Shown: positions 45,396 through 52,943 of the stretch, in pieces
Numbering within the stretch: position 1 is the stretch's first letter
Layout of the letters: each line of letters opens with the position of its first letter
Source: an uncultured Clostridia bacterium
GTDB lineage: Bacteria; Bacillota; Clostridia; UMGS1810
DNA: 64,000 nucleotides
NCBI GenBank assembly: GCA_934463115.1
Contig: CAKSIN010000005.1
Span: 40,917-104,916, forward strand
Direction: 5' to 3'
Notes under the pieces: model-generated
The model's database searches: none
What the model was told of the DNA's origin: nothing
The model's input: the letters and a program-made list of their open reading frames with translations, nothing else
Made by a program: the position numbers and the translations under genes

Positions 45396-45424
45396 TTGCA
45401 TTTTTTTGGAATATGTACTAAAAT
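45396..45424 (+). promoter_or_regulatory. Promoter of the M18 aminopeptidase gene
   Basis: TTGCAT, 17 nt, TAAAAT, 31 nt upstream of the ATG; back to back with the pyr promoter. Confidence 0.6.
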
Positions 45425-45455
45425 ATAGGAAACAGTATTATGGGAGGCTGATATT

Positions 45456-46817
45456 ATGGAAAAAACAAACGGATGGACAAAAACGCAGCGCACATCGGAC
45501 ACAATGAGTTTTTGCGACAGCTATATAAACTACCTTAACAACTCAAAGACCGAGAGACTCTGTGTAAAGCAATCGCTCGAAATTGCAAAAGCCGCCGGTT
45601 TTATAGATTTTGACGAAATCGACAGTCTGAAACCGGGCGACAAGGTATACAAAATAAACCGCGGCAAAAACATTGTTCTGGCGGTTATCGGCTCGGAGGA
45701 CATTACAAACGGTGTTTCGCTGGTTGCCGCTCATATAGACAGCCCGCGTCTTGATATCAAACCGGTTCCGCTGTATGAGGATTCCAACGCGGCACTGCTC
45801 AAAACGCATTACTACGGCGGTATAAAGAAGTATCAGTGGACGGCAATACCGCTCTCGCTGATAGGAGTTGTGATAAAATCCGACGGCTCGACGGTGGAAG
45901 TTAATATAGGTGAAAACGACGGCGATCCCGTATTCACCGTAACCGACCTCCTGCCCCACCTCGCGCAGAATCAGATGACAAAGAAAATGAGCGAAGTGTT
46001 CACAGGTGAGGATCTTAATATTCTTATCGGCTCGATTCCCTCCGACTGCGAAAAGGACAAATACAAGCAGACAATAGCCGACATTCTGCGCGACAAATAC
46101 TCCATTGACGAATCTGATTTTGTAAGCGCCGAACTGGAGATTGTTCCGAACTTCAAGGCAGCAACAGTCGGACTCGACCGCTCGCTTGTGGGTTCATACG
46201 GCCAGGACGACAGAGTGTGCGCATACACCGCACTTCGCGCCATACTCGATCAGAATTCACCTGCGCGTACATGCATGTGTTTCCTGGCAGACAAAGAGGA
46301 AATCGGCAGCATGGGCAACACCGGAATGAAATCGCGTTTCTTCGAAGATTTCACCGCCGAGGTTATCCTCAAGCTCAAAGGCGATTACAACGACCTGTAT
46401 CTTCGCCGCACACTTTCAAACTCCATGTGCCTGTCGTCGGACGTTACGGCGGCAACCGATCCGACATACAAATCGGTAAACGAGCCTATGAACAGCGCAA
46501 ACCTCGGCGAAGGCGTTGCCATATGCAAATACACCGGTTCGCGCGGAAAATCGTCTACATCGGACGCAAATGCGGAATTTGTGGGACTGATACGCAGAAT
46601 TTTTGACAGCAGCGACGTTGTATGGCAGATATGCGAGCTCGGCAAGGTAGACCAGGGCGGCGGCGGAACTGTTGCGCAGTACATTGCAAACCTCAACATA
46701 GACACTCTCGATGTGGGTGTGCCGCTTTTGTCGATGCATGCGCCTTTTGAAATTTCAAGCAAGACAGACGTTTACAACGCGTACCTGTGCTACAAGGCAT
46801 TTTATAAGTACAAATAA
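45456..46817 (+). CDS. M18 family aminopeptidase (aspartyl aminopeptidase-like)
   Basis: This 453-residue cytoplasmic metallopeptidase removes N-terminal residues, usually acidic ones, from peptides. The zinc ligands of the family are in AAHIDSPRLDIKP, CFLADKEEIGSMGNTG and LLSMHAPFE, with a conserved YGQDDR block. GGGAGG lies upstream of the ATG. It is monocistronic, with its own promoter and terminator. Confidence 0.92.
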   Translation: MEKTNGWTKTQRTSDTMSFCDSYINYLNNSKTERLCVKQSLEIAKAAGFIDFDEIDSLKPGDKVYKINRGKNIVLAVIGSEDITNGVSLVAAHIDSPRLDIKPVPLYEDSNAALLKTHYYGGIKKYQWTAIPLSLIGVVIKSDGSTVEVNIGENDGDPVFTVTDLLPHLAQNQMTKKMSEVFTGEDLNILIGSIPSDCEKDKYKQTIADILRDKYSIDESDFVSAELEIVPNFKAATVGLDRSLVGSYGQDDRVCAYTALRAILDQNSPARTCMCFLADKEEIGSMGNTGMKSRFFEDFTAEVILKLKGDYNDLYLRRTLSNSMCLSSDVTAATDPTYKSVNEPMNSANLGEGVAICKYTGSRGKSSTSDANAEFVGLIRRIFDSSDVVWQICELGKVDQGGGGTVAQYIANLNIDTLDVGVPLLSMHAPFEISSKTDVYNAYLCYKAFYKYK

Positions 46818-46830
46818 TTGAGACCGCTAT

Positions 46831-46874
46831 AAAAATGCGGCAGTGTGATAAAATTTCACTCTGCCGCATTTTTT
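46831..46874. terminator. Bidirectional terminator
   Basis: Near-perfect 18-bp arms rich in GC at the centre (TGCGGCAG/CTGCCGCA) with A and T runs on the two sides, between convergent genes. Confidence 0.92.
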
Positions 46875-46889
46875 AGGTTTGTTTATTAA

Positions 46890-48902
46890 TTATTTATCCA
46901 GCGGTTTTCTTTTCAGTTCGGTTCTGAAAAAGAATCCCTTTTGTTCGATATATTCGTCCTTTTCGTCATCATAATATCCGTCTCTGTAATCAAGATACGA
47001 ATCGCTTGTCTTATACCCGAATATGGTCTTTATCGCGTCGGTATCAAGATACATATCGCCTTTATATACCTTTGCCGGAGATTTCATTTTTATCTGCTCG
47101 CCGTCCATGGTGAGTATATCGCTTCCGTCCGTTACGGAGAATGTCTTGAATTTTTCAAGACCGGTGTTATCGGTGAGTGTGAATGTCTTGTAGTCGGCTG
47201 TGGCATAAGTGGCATTTTTCTCGTTATTCCAATATGTCGAACCTACAACATCGCCCAGCGACACATATTCAATACCGCTGTACGGCATTTGCGAATACGT
47301 ATACATACTTGTGTTGTATTCAAAATAATCATTGTCGTAATAGCTGCCGTCGTCATCATCGTACCAATGCGCTATTTCCTCATCGGTATGGTGGCACAGC
47401 GGACTGCGTCTCTCCACCGACAGTTCAAGTTTGTTTTCATCAAGGTCAACCGTGCAGTAGTCAATATCGTCAAACCCGAATATCCGCTGAATTGTGCCGT
47501 AATCCACATACACGTGCCCGTCTTTGGAAAAAGCGTTTTTGCCTGCGGTATATGCCTCTCCGTCAATAATCACATTTGGTGTATCAAGGGTTATCTGCAC
47601 TGTCTTAAATCTCTCTTTGCCGCTTTTTTCGCTGAGAATAACGTTGTCGCCGTTCATGTCTGTTTCGTATACATAGCCGCTTCTGTTTGCGGAGCTTGTG
47701 ATATCTTCGGTTGTGTATCCGTAACGGCTCATTACCCTTGTAACGTCTCTCAGATCAACATAAATATCCGAATCCGCGGAATATATATAATCGGTTTCAA
47801 TCCATACATATTCGTCGTGATTGCAATTGTCCGTGCCCCATTCTCCGTCAGACCAATTATCTGTCATTTTGCCGATATCAATGGTGTTTTCGTCGGTGAG
47901 AACCGGATATTCAACCTTGATATTGGAGTTAAGGCCGCTGAGGTTTACCGCTGCCGACACAGAAAAATCAATTGTGCCGTCCTCTTCGCCGTCCGAAATT
48001 TCGGAAAGGTCTATCGAAAAGTTAACCGTCTGAACACTCGAGGTAATAACATTGCTTCTGCCGCGCGAAATTTCTATTGTATACGCGTCTTTTGCAAATA
48101 TGCTGTATTCGTCAAAAAAATCATCGACATCTTCTTTTGTAACGGAAAAATCACCTATTCCGTATTCGCCCGAAGCAAGCTCCTCAAAACCGCTGTTGTC
48201 ATTCAGCTGCTGCGACATATACTCCAAAACTTCGCCGATATAGTTTTGCATTTGTTTGTCCGTAAGCCTGATTACCGCCTTTGAGCCTTTTACGGACGTA
48301 ACGGTGGAGTTGTTTCTGAGAATATCAACGAGTTTGCTCTGCATTTCGTCGGAACGTGATTTGGCAATAAGCTTTTTGAACTCCGACGCAAAGTTTGCCA
48401 CACTTCCGCCCGAGCTGCGTATTGATTCAATCAAATCAAACTTTGTATACTTGCTGCTTGCCGGTGATGAGAATATGTATTCGAATTTCGGGTTCATCTC
48501 GTCGGACAGGTCGGCATTTATCCACATTCCCGCTTTAAATTCGCCCGTAAACGACATGTTTTTGTTGAGTTTAAGCGGAACAACCGAGTTTATTTCATAC
48601 GAAAGCTGCAATTTTTCAAACGTGTCGTTTGCATTGAATTTAAAAACACCGACGCACTTTGTGTTTGCAATACTTGAAATAATTTCGTTCCAGTCGGCAG
48701 AAAACCCGAAAATGCCGTAACCGTCTTCCTCATATGCGGTAAAAAGCTTTGTGATTGCCTCGGGATTGGGCACGCTGAACGTTATGCTTATATCTCCCCT
48801 GCCGCTGTTGTACGATGTTTTGAGATCGTCGTAGCTGTCTGCCTGCGCCGCAATGCAGAAAACAAGCATAAAAACAACAATCAAACATGTTACTCTCTTC
48901 AT
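46890..48902 (-). CDS. Secreted protein of unknown function, stalk-domain-like C-terminus
   Basis: The 670 residues start at the ATG at 48902, with AGGAGAGG 5 nt upstream. A signal peptide (MKRVTCLIVVFMLVFCIAA, cut near AQA) leads into ~300 residues of alpha/beta sequence without a motif I recognise. The second half holds three repeats of the type YVDLRDVTRVMSRYG, YVDYGTIQRIFGF and YLDTDAIKTIFGY, a pattern like copper-amine-oxidase N-terminal (stalk) domains. It is very rich in Asp and Tyr (WYDDDDGSYYDNDYFEYN), which suggests calcium binding or wall association. It is a single gene with its own promoter. Function unknown. Confidence 0.8.
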   Translation of the reverse strand: MKRVTCLIVVFMLVFCIAAQADSYDDLKTSYNSGRGDISITFSVPNPEAITKLFTAYEEDGYGIFGFSADWNEIISSIANTKCVGVFKFNANDTFEKLQLSYEINSVVPLKLNKNMSFTGEFKAGMWINADLSDEMNPKFEYIFSSPASSKYTKFDLIESIRSSGGSVANFASEFKKLIAKSRSDEMQSKLVDILRNNSTVTSVKGSKAVIRLTDKQMQNYIGEVLEYMSQQLNDNSGFEELASGEYGIGDFSVTKEDVDDFFDEYSIFAKDAYTIEISRGRSNVITSSVQTVNFSIDLSEISDGEEDGTIDFSVSAAVNLSGLNSNIKVEYPVLTDENTIDIGKMTDNWSDGEWGTDNCNHDEYVWIETDYIYSADSDIYVDLRDVTRVMSRYGYTTEDITSSANRSGYVYETDMNGDNVILSEKSGKERFKTVQITLDTPNVIIDGEAYTAGKNAFSKDGHVYVDYGTIQRIFGFDDIDYCTVDLDENKLELSVERRSPLCHHTDEEIAHWYDDDDGSYYDNDYFEYNTSMYTYSQMPYSGIEYVSLGDVVGSTYWNNEKNATYATADYKTFTLTDNTGLEKFKTFSVTDGSDILTMDGEQIKMKSPAKVYKGDMYLDTDAIKTIFGYKTSDSYLDYRDGYYDDEKDEYIEQKGFFFRTELKRKPLDK

Positions 48903-48935
48903 ATAATCCTCTCCTCGCATTTTATTTGTACCTAT

Positions 48936-48964
48936 ATAATACCATTAATCCGGGCATAATGCAA
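48936..48964 (-). promoter_or_regulatory. Promoter of the secreted protein gene
   Basis: TTGCAT, 17 nt, TATTAT; 33 nt before the ATG at 48902. Confidence 0.6.
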
Positions 48965-48972
48965 GAAAAATC

Positions 48973-49005
48973 AAAAAAATCCGCCCGGATTTTTTCCGCG
49001 GCGGA
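48973..49005 (-). terminator. Terminator of the small membrane protein gene
   Basis: A hairpin with about 10 pairs and one bulge (TCCGCC.../...GGCGGA) followed by seven Ts on the minus strand. Confidence 0.8.
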
Positions 49006-49015
49006 CAAAAGCATT

Positions 49016-49180
49016 TTATTTATCTTTGAAAATCGCGACGGCAGCGGCCGTTACGGCGGACGCGCTCAGCGCACACAAGGCATAAGCGCAGCATTTCGGA
49101 ATCCTGCACTGCTGCTCTTTTGAGCCGCTTTTTTGCATTTTTAGCCTGTAGTGTATACGATTATCGGGATATATTTTCAT
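49016..49180 (-). CDS. Small membrane protein, 54 residues
   Basis: ATG (49180) has an excellent AAGGAGAGG 5 nt upstream and the frame ends in TAA just before a terminator hairpin. The product has a basic, polar first half (MKIYPDNRIHYRLK) and a C-terminal hydrophobic stretch of about 20 residues (YALCALSASAVTAAAVAIF) ending FKDK, so it is probably a tail-anchored small membrane protein. It carries three cysteines (CRIPKCC). No family recognised. Ribosome binding site plus terminator make it a credible gene despite its size. Confidence 0.6.
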   Translation of the reverse strand: MKIYPDNRIHYRLKMQKSGSKEQQCRIPKCCAYALCALSASAVTAAAVAIFKDK

Positions 49181-49218
49181 TTTGTCCTCTCCTTTTTAAA
49201 CAAAATTTGCTTTTCCTC

Positions 49219-49247
49219 TTGACATTTAGTATTAGATGTGTTATCAT
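49219..49247 (+). promoter_or_regulatory. Promoter of rpmG-secE-nusG
   Basis: TTGACA, 17-nt spacer, TATCAT, about 100 nt before rpmG. Confidence 0.65.
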
Positions 49248-49347
49248 TTTTTATGCTGATGAAAAAGGTCTTTTTTTTGTGTGCAAATTTTTGCCGCAAT
49301 AAATTTATCCGATAAAAGCAGTGTAAATAACCAAGGAGGTGCACGAC

Positions 49348-49497
49348 ATGAGAGTAAAGGTCACTTTGGCATGCAGCGAGTGCAAACAGAGAAATTACAA
49401 CACAATGAAAAATAAGAAGAACGATCCCGACAGACTTGAGATGAAAAAGTATTGCCGTTTTTGCAGAGCACATACTTTGCACAAGGAAACGAAATAG
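49348..49497 (+). CDS. rpmG: 50S ribosomal protein L33
   Basis: The 49 residues, MRVKVTLACSECKQRNY...CRFCRAHTLHKETK, have the full length of L33 and both CxxC pairs, the zinc-binding form. AAGGAGG lies 8 nt upstream. It is the standard first gene before secE and nusG in Firmicutes. Confidence 0.97.
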   Translation: MRVKVTLACSECKQRNYNTMKNKKNDPDRLEMKKYCRFCRAHTLHKETK

Positions 49498-49527
49498 TCT
49501 ATTTCCATTTAAAAGAGGTGAAGCGTT

Positions 49528-49737
49528 GTGGCAGAAACAACTGTAAAAAAGCAAAACAGAGTAATCAGATTTTTCAAAGAAGTTAAATCCGAATTAAAAA
49601 AGGTCGTATGGCCTACGAGAAAACAGGTTGTAAACAACACTTTGATTGTTATTGCATCGGTACTTATCATAGGCGCCGTAATTTGGATATTCGACGCAAT
49701 ATTCCAATTCGGACTGTTCAGATTTATCAGCAAATAA
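49528..49737 (+). CDS. secE: Protein translocase subunit SecE
   Basis: This 69-residue single-span membrane protein starts at GTG (49528) with AGAGGTG upstream. The conserved amphipathic segment FFKEVKSELKKVVWPTRKQV precedes one transmembrane helix. It clamps SecY in the translocase. Confidence 0.96.
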   Translation: MAETTVKKQNRVIRFFKEVKSELKKVVWPTRKQVVNNTLIVIASVLIIGAVIWIFDAIFQFGLFRFISK

Positions 49738-49745
49738 TTGCTCGC

Positions 49746-49787
49746 AAGCATATTGAGCGCCGCAGCAGGTCTGTGCCCAATATGCTT
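49746..49787 (+). repeat. Hairpin between secE and nusG
   Basis: Perfect 10-bp arms AAGCATATTG / CAATATGCTT around a 22-nt loop, with no T run. It could tune nusG translation or protect the transcript. Confidence 0.4.
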
Positions 49788-49819
49788 ATTGCTTATTGTT
49801 AAATTAAGGAGGAGCGAGT

Positions 49820-50353
49820 ATGAGCTTAGGCAAGGCAGGCAGAAATGCCAAATGGTATGTTGTTCATACTTATTCCGGGTATGAAAACAAGGTTAAAACA
49901 AACCTTGAACAGGCTATCGAAAATCGTAATCTCGGAGATTTGATTACCGATATAAAAGTTCCCACGGAAGAGGTTATTGAAACCAAGGGAGACGAACAGA
50001 GAACGGTTACGCGAAAGATTTTCCCCGGTTATGTTCTTATTAAAATGGTTATGACAGACGATACATGGTATATAATCCGCAACACAACGGGTGTAACGGG
50101 ATTTGTAGGTCCCGGCTCAAAACCGGTTCCGCTTACCGATGAAGAGGTGGAATCGCTCGGCGTTGAACCGCGTGAAATCACGGGTGAATTTGCCGTGGGC
50201 GATAATGTGCGTATCATCACCGGTGCTTTTGTCAACCAGATAGGAATTGTCGACTCGGTAGACGCTACTGCAAAGAAAATCAATGTCAGCGTTGTCATGT
50301 TCGGCAGAAAGACAAGTATTGAGCTCGATATGAGCTGCGTTGAGTCCGTATAA
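49820..50353 (+). CDS. nusG: Transcription termination/antitermination factor NusG
   Basis: This 177-residue protein has the NGN domain (KWYVVHTYSGYENKVKTNL; GYVLIKMVMTDDTWYIIRNTTGVTGFVG) and the C-terminal KOW domain (FAVGDNVRIITGAF). It binds RNA polymerase and couples it to ribosomes or Rho. AAGGAGG precedes the ATG. Confidence 0.98.
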   Translation: MSLGKAGRNAKWYVVHTYSGYENKVKTNLEQAIENRNLGDLITDIKVPTEEVIETKGDEQRTVTRKIFPGYVLIKMVMTDDTWYIIRNTTGVTGFVGPGSKPVPLTDEEVESLGVEPREITGEFAVGDNVRIITGAFVNQIGIVDSVDATAKKINVSVVMFGRKTSIELDMSCVESV

Positions 50354-50405
50354 GGGCTTGACCAAAATTCAATAATAGCGGCGCATTTTGCCGATATTAT
50401 ATAGG

Positions 50406-50442
50406 GTGGGAGGAATGTACAAGCATTCCGCTTTATTACCAC
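50406..50442 (+). promoter_or_regulatory. L1-binding-site mimic before rplK
   Basis: GTGGGAGGAAT...ATTCC...TACCAC forms two short stems (GTGG/CCAC and GGAAT/ATTCC) around an internal loop. This resembles the L1 site of 23S rRNA (GUGGGAGG...AUACCAC). Free L1 would bind it and repress the L11-L1 message. Confidence 0.65.
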
Positions 50443-50467
50443 AATTGTTTTAAGGAGGTGTTCATAC

Positions 50468-50893
50468 ATGGCACAGAAAGTAACAGGTTTCATAAAGCTT
50501 CAGATTGAAGCCGGCAAGGCTACACCGGCTCCCCCGGTTGGTCCTGCACTCGGTCAGCACGGTGTTAATATCATGCAGTTCTGCAAGGAGTTTAACGAAA
50601 AGACAGCTAAGGACGCAGGCCTCGTTATCCCGGTAGTTATCACGGTATATCAGGACAGATCCTTCACCTTTATAACCAAAACTCCGCCGGCAGCCGTTCT
50701 TCTTAAGAAGGCATGCAAGATAAACAGCGGTTCAGGCGTACCGAACAAAACAAAGGTTGCTACTATAAGCAAAGACGCGGTAAAGGCTATCGCAGAGCAG
50801 AAGATGCCCGACCTCAATGCGGCAAGTATCGAATCGGCTATGAGCATGATTGCAGGTACGGCAAGAAGTATGGGAATTGTTGTAGAAGACTGA
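50468..50893 (+). CDS. rplK: 50S ribosomal protein L11
   Basis: 141 residues, full length. Conserved KLQIEAGKATPAPPVGPALGQHG and a C-terminal SMGIVVED. It forms the GTPase-associated centre. AAGGAGG precedes the ATG. Confidence 0.99.
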   Translation: MAQKVTGFIKLQIEAGKATPAPPVGPALGQHGVNIMQFCKEFNEKTAKDAGLVIPVVITVYQDRSFTFITKTPPAAVLLKKACKINSGSGVPNKTKVATISKDAVKAIAEQKMPDLNAASIESAMSMIAGTARSMGIVVED

Positions 50894-50906
50894 TTGTTTT
50901 GAATCA

Positions 50907-50936
50907 GTGGGAGGAATGTAAATTCCGATATACCAC
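50907..50936 (+). promoter_or_regulatory. L1-binding-site mimic before rplA
   Basis: A second copy: GTGGGAGGAATGTAAATTCC then ATACCAC, ending 4 nt before the rplA Shine-Dalgarno AAGGAGG. Same stem pairs as the first copy. Confidence 0.7.
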
Positions 50937-50953
50937 ACAAGGAGGAAAGAAAA

Positions 50954-51649
50954 GTGCATAAAGGTAAAAGATATTTAGAAAGTGCAAAATTAGTTGAAAG
51001 AAACAAGCTTTACGACGCTTCCGAAGCACTTGATCTTGTAATCAAGACTTCAAAAGCTAAGTTTGACGAGACCGTTGAGGCACACATCAGACTCGGCGTT
51101 GACTCCAGACATGCCGACCAGCAGGTCAGAGGCGCTGTTGTTCTCCCCCACGGTACAGGAAAGAAAATCAGAGTTTTGGTTTTTGCCAAGGGCGATAACG
51201 TTCAGAAAGCTCTCGACGCAGGCGCAGATTATGCAGGTGCCGAAGAGCTCGTTGCAAAAATCCAGAACGAAAACTGGTTTGAATTCGACGTTGTAGTTGC
51301 AACCCCGGATATGATGGGTGTTGTCGGCAGAATCGGTAGAGTCCTCGGACCTAAAGGCCTTATGCCTAACCCGAAGGCAGGAACCGTTACTCCCGATGTT
51401 GCAAAGGCTGTTACAGATATCAAAGCCGGTAAAATCGAGTACAGACTCGACAAATCGAATATCATTCACTGCCCGATCGGCAAGAGTTCGTTCGGCGTAG
51501 AAAAGCTTACAGACAACTTTAACACGCTCATCGGCGCTGTTGTCAAAGCAAAACCGGCTGCCGCTAAAGGTCAGTATCTCAAGAGTATCGTTGTTACATC
51601 GACAATGGGCCCCGGCGTCAAGATAAATAATTCAAAATTCGGTGGCTGA
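50954..51649 (+). CDS. rplA: 50S ribosomal protein L1
   Basis: 231 residues from a GTG start (50954). Typical KFDETVEAHIRLGVD and GPKGLMPNPKAGTV blocks. It builds the L1 stalk and probably represses its own message through the two upstream mimic sites. Confidence 0.99.
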   Translation: MHKGKRYLESAKLVERNKLYDASEALDLVIKTSKAKFDETVEAHIRLGVDSRHADQQVRGAVVLPHGTGKKIRVLVFAKGDNVQKALDAGADYAGAEELVAKIQNENWFEFDVVVATPDMMGVVGRIGRVLGPKGLMPNPKAGTVTPDVAKAVTDIKAGKIEYRLDKSNIIHCPIGKSSFGVEKLTDNFNTLIGAVVKAKPAAAKGQYLKSIVVTSTMGPGVKINNSKFGG

Positions 51650-51664
51650 TTTATCAAAAAAAGC

Positions 51665-51693
51665 TTGACAAAATTGTGTCATTATGATATATT
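51665..51693 (+). promoter_or_regulatory. Promoter of rplJ-rplL
   Basis: TTGACA, 17 nt, TATATT, about 145 nt before rplJ. Confidence 0.75.
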
Positions 51694-51699
51694 AATAAA

Positions 51700-51798
51700 A
51701 GAGTCCGCAGACAGCAGGTGCATTGTTGCGTAAATCCTGCCGAGGAATCCTTGATAGTTTATGATTACAAAGGTTTCTCGCTATGCGGGAAACCTTTT
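51700..51798 (+). ncRNA. Ribosomal protein L10 leader with attenuator hairpin
   Basis: The leader contains the characteristic GCAGACAGCAGGTGC and AAATCCTGCCGAGGAA strands of the L10(L12)4 binding site. It ends with a hairpin AAAGGTTTC/GGAAACCTTT (51769-51797) and a short T-rich tract, the attenuator. L10-L12 complex binding lowers rplJL expression. Confidence 0.85.
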
Positions 51799-51837
51799 CT
51801 TAATTTAAACAACGTATATTTTTGGGAGGTGAATTTT

Positions 51838-52473
51838 ATGCCAAGTGCAAACGTATTGGAACAGAAAAAGCAAATTGTTGCCGAACTGATTGAAAAGCTT
51901 AAATCCGCACAGGCCGGCGTAGTTGTTGATTACAGAGGTCTCACCGTTGAGGAAGACACAAACCTGCGCAGAAAGTTAAGAGAAGCCGGTGTTGAATACA
52001 AAGTTGTTAAAAACACTCTTACAAGATTCGCTGCAAAAGAAGTTGGTCTTGAAGGAATCGACGAGCAGCTCAACGGTCCTACATCTATCGCTATCAGCGC
52101 AGATGATCCGGTTGCTCCCGCAAAGATTATTTCGGAATTTGCAAAAGACAACGAAAGCCTCAAGATCAAAGCAGGATTTTTGGACGGAAACGTTATCTCG
52201 CTCGACGAGATTAACACCCTTGCAAAAACACCTTCGAGAGATACACTTATCGCGCAGATTATGGGCAGCCTCAACGCTCCTGTATCTGATTTGGTAAGAA
52301 CACTTCAGGCGTTGGTAGACAACGGTGTTGAGCCGTCGGAAATCAACATTGTCAAGGAAGAAGCAGCAGAGGAAGCCGCACCGGCAGCAGAAGAAGCTGC
52401 ACCGGCAGCAGAAGAGGCTGCACCCGCAGCAGAAGAAGCTGCACCCACAGCAGAGGAAACTCCCGCTGAATAA
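51838..52473 (+). CDS. rplJ: 50S ribosomal protein L10 with Ala/Glu-rich tail
   Basis: The 211 residues start at the ATG at 51838, with GGGAGGTG upstream. A start at 51718 would run through the leader RNA and is rejected. The first ~170 residues are ordinary L10. The tail is about 35 residues of repeated AEEAAPA units ending TPAE, coded by near-identical 21-bp repeats, and makes the protein longer than the usual 165-175. Confidence 0.97.
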   Translation: MPSANVLEQKKQIVAELIEKLKSAQAGVVVDYRGLTVEEDTNLRRKLREAGVEYKVVKNTLTRFAAKEVGLEGIDEQLNGPTSIAISADDPVAPAKIISEFAKDNESLKIKAGFLDGNVISLDEINTLAKTPSRDTLIAQIMGSLNAPVSDLVRTLQALVDNGVEPSEINIVKEEAAEEAAPAAEEAAPAAEEAAPAAEEAAPTAEETPAE

Positions 52474-52509
52474 TTTGTAGATTAATATTTATTACAGGAG
52501 GTAAATAAA

Positions 52510-52881
52510 ATGGCTAATATTGATCAGATCATTGCTGATATCAAAGAATTGAAATTATTGGAAGTTGCCGAACTCGTTAAGAAAATGGAAGAAGAATTCG
52601 GCGTAAGCGCAGCTGCTCCCGTAGCAGTTGTAGCAGGCGGTGCCGCTGCAGGCGCTGCTGCAGAAGAAAAGACTGAGTTTGACGTTGTACTTAAAGAAGC
52701 AGGCGCTAACAAGCTTAAGGTTGTTAAGGCTGTTAAAGAAGCTACAGGTCTCGGTCTTAAGGAAGCAAAAGACATGGTTGACGGTGCTCCCAGCACTGTT
52801 AAGGAAGGCGCTTCCAAGGAAGACGCTGAAAAGCTTAAGGCTGCTCTTGAAGAAGCAGGCGCAGTTGTTGAGCTTAAGTAG
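52510..52881 (+). CDS. rplL: 50S ribosomal protein L7/L12
   Basis: 123 residues. N-terminal dimer region, Ala/Gly hinge (AAAPVAVVAGGAAAGAAA) and the globular C-terminal domain (EKTEFDVVLKEAGANKLKVVK). ACAGGAGG precedes the ATG. Instead of rpoB, a terminator follows. Confidence 0.99.
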   Translation: MANIDQIIADIKELKLLEVAELVKKMEEEFGVSAAAPVAVVAGGAAAGAAAEEKTEFDVVLKEAGANKLKVVKAVKEATGLGLKEAKDMVDGAPSTVKEGASKEDAEKLKAALEEAGAVVELK

Positions 52882-52896
52882 TTTTAACTTGCACAC

Positions 52897-52927
52897 GAAA
52901 ACCGGGCTGCTCTGCAACCCGGTTTTT
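52897..52927. terminator. Bidirectional terminator after rplL
   Basis: Arms AAAACCGGG/CCCGGTTTT around a short loop, between convergent rplL and the acyl-CoA synthetase gene. Confidence 0.88.
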
Positions 52928-52943
52928 CATTTATCATTCTTTA

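Noticed and set aside
46941..48284. 447-codon frame antisense to the secreted protein gene
   Set aside because: The minus strand has promoter, ribosome binding site and signal peptide; the plus-strand frame is low-complexity hydrophobic and lacks a start signal.
51718..51837. N-terminal extension of rplJ
   Set aside because: It runs through the L10 leader and attenuator hairpin; the ATG at 51838 has the Shine-Dalgarno and gives the normal L10 start.
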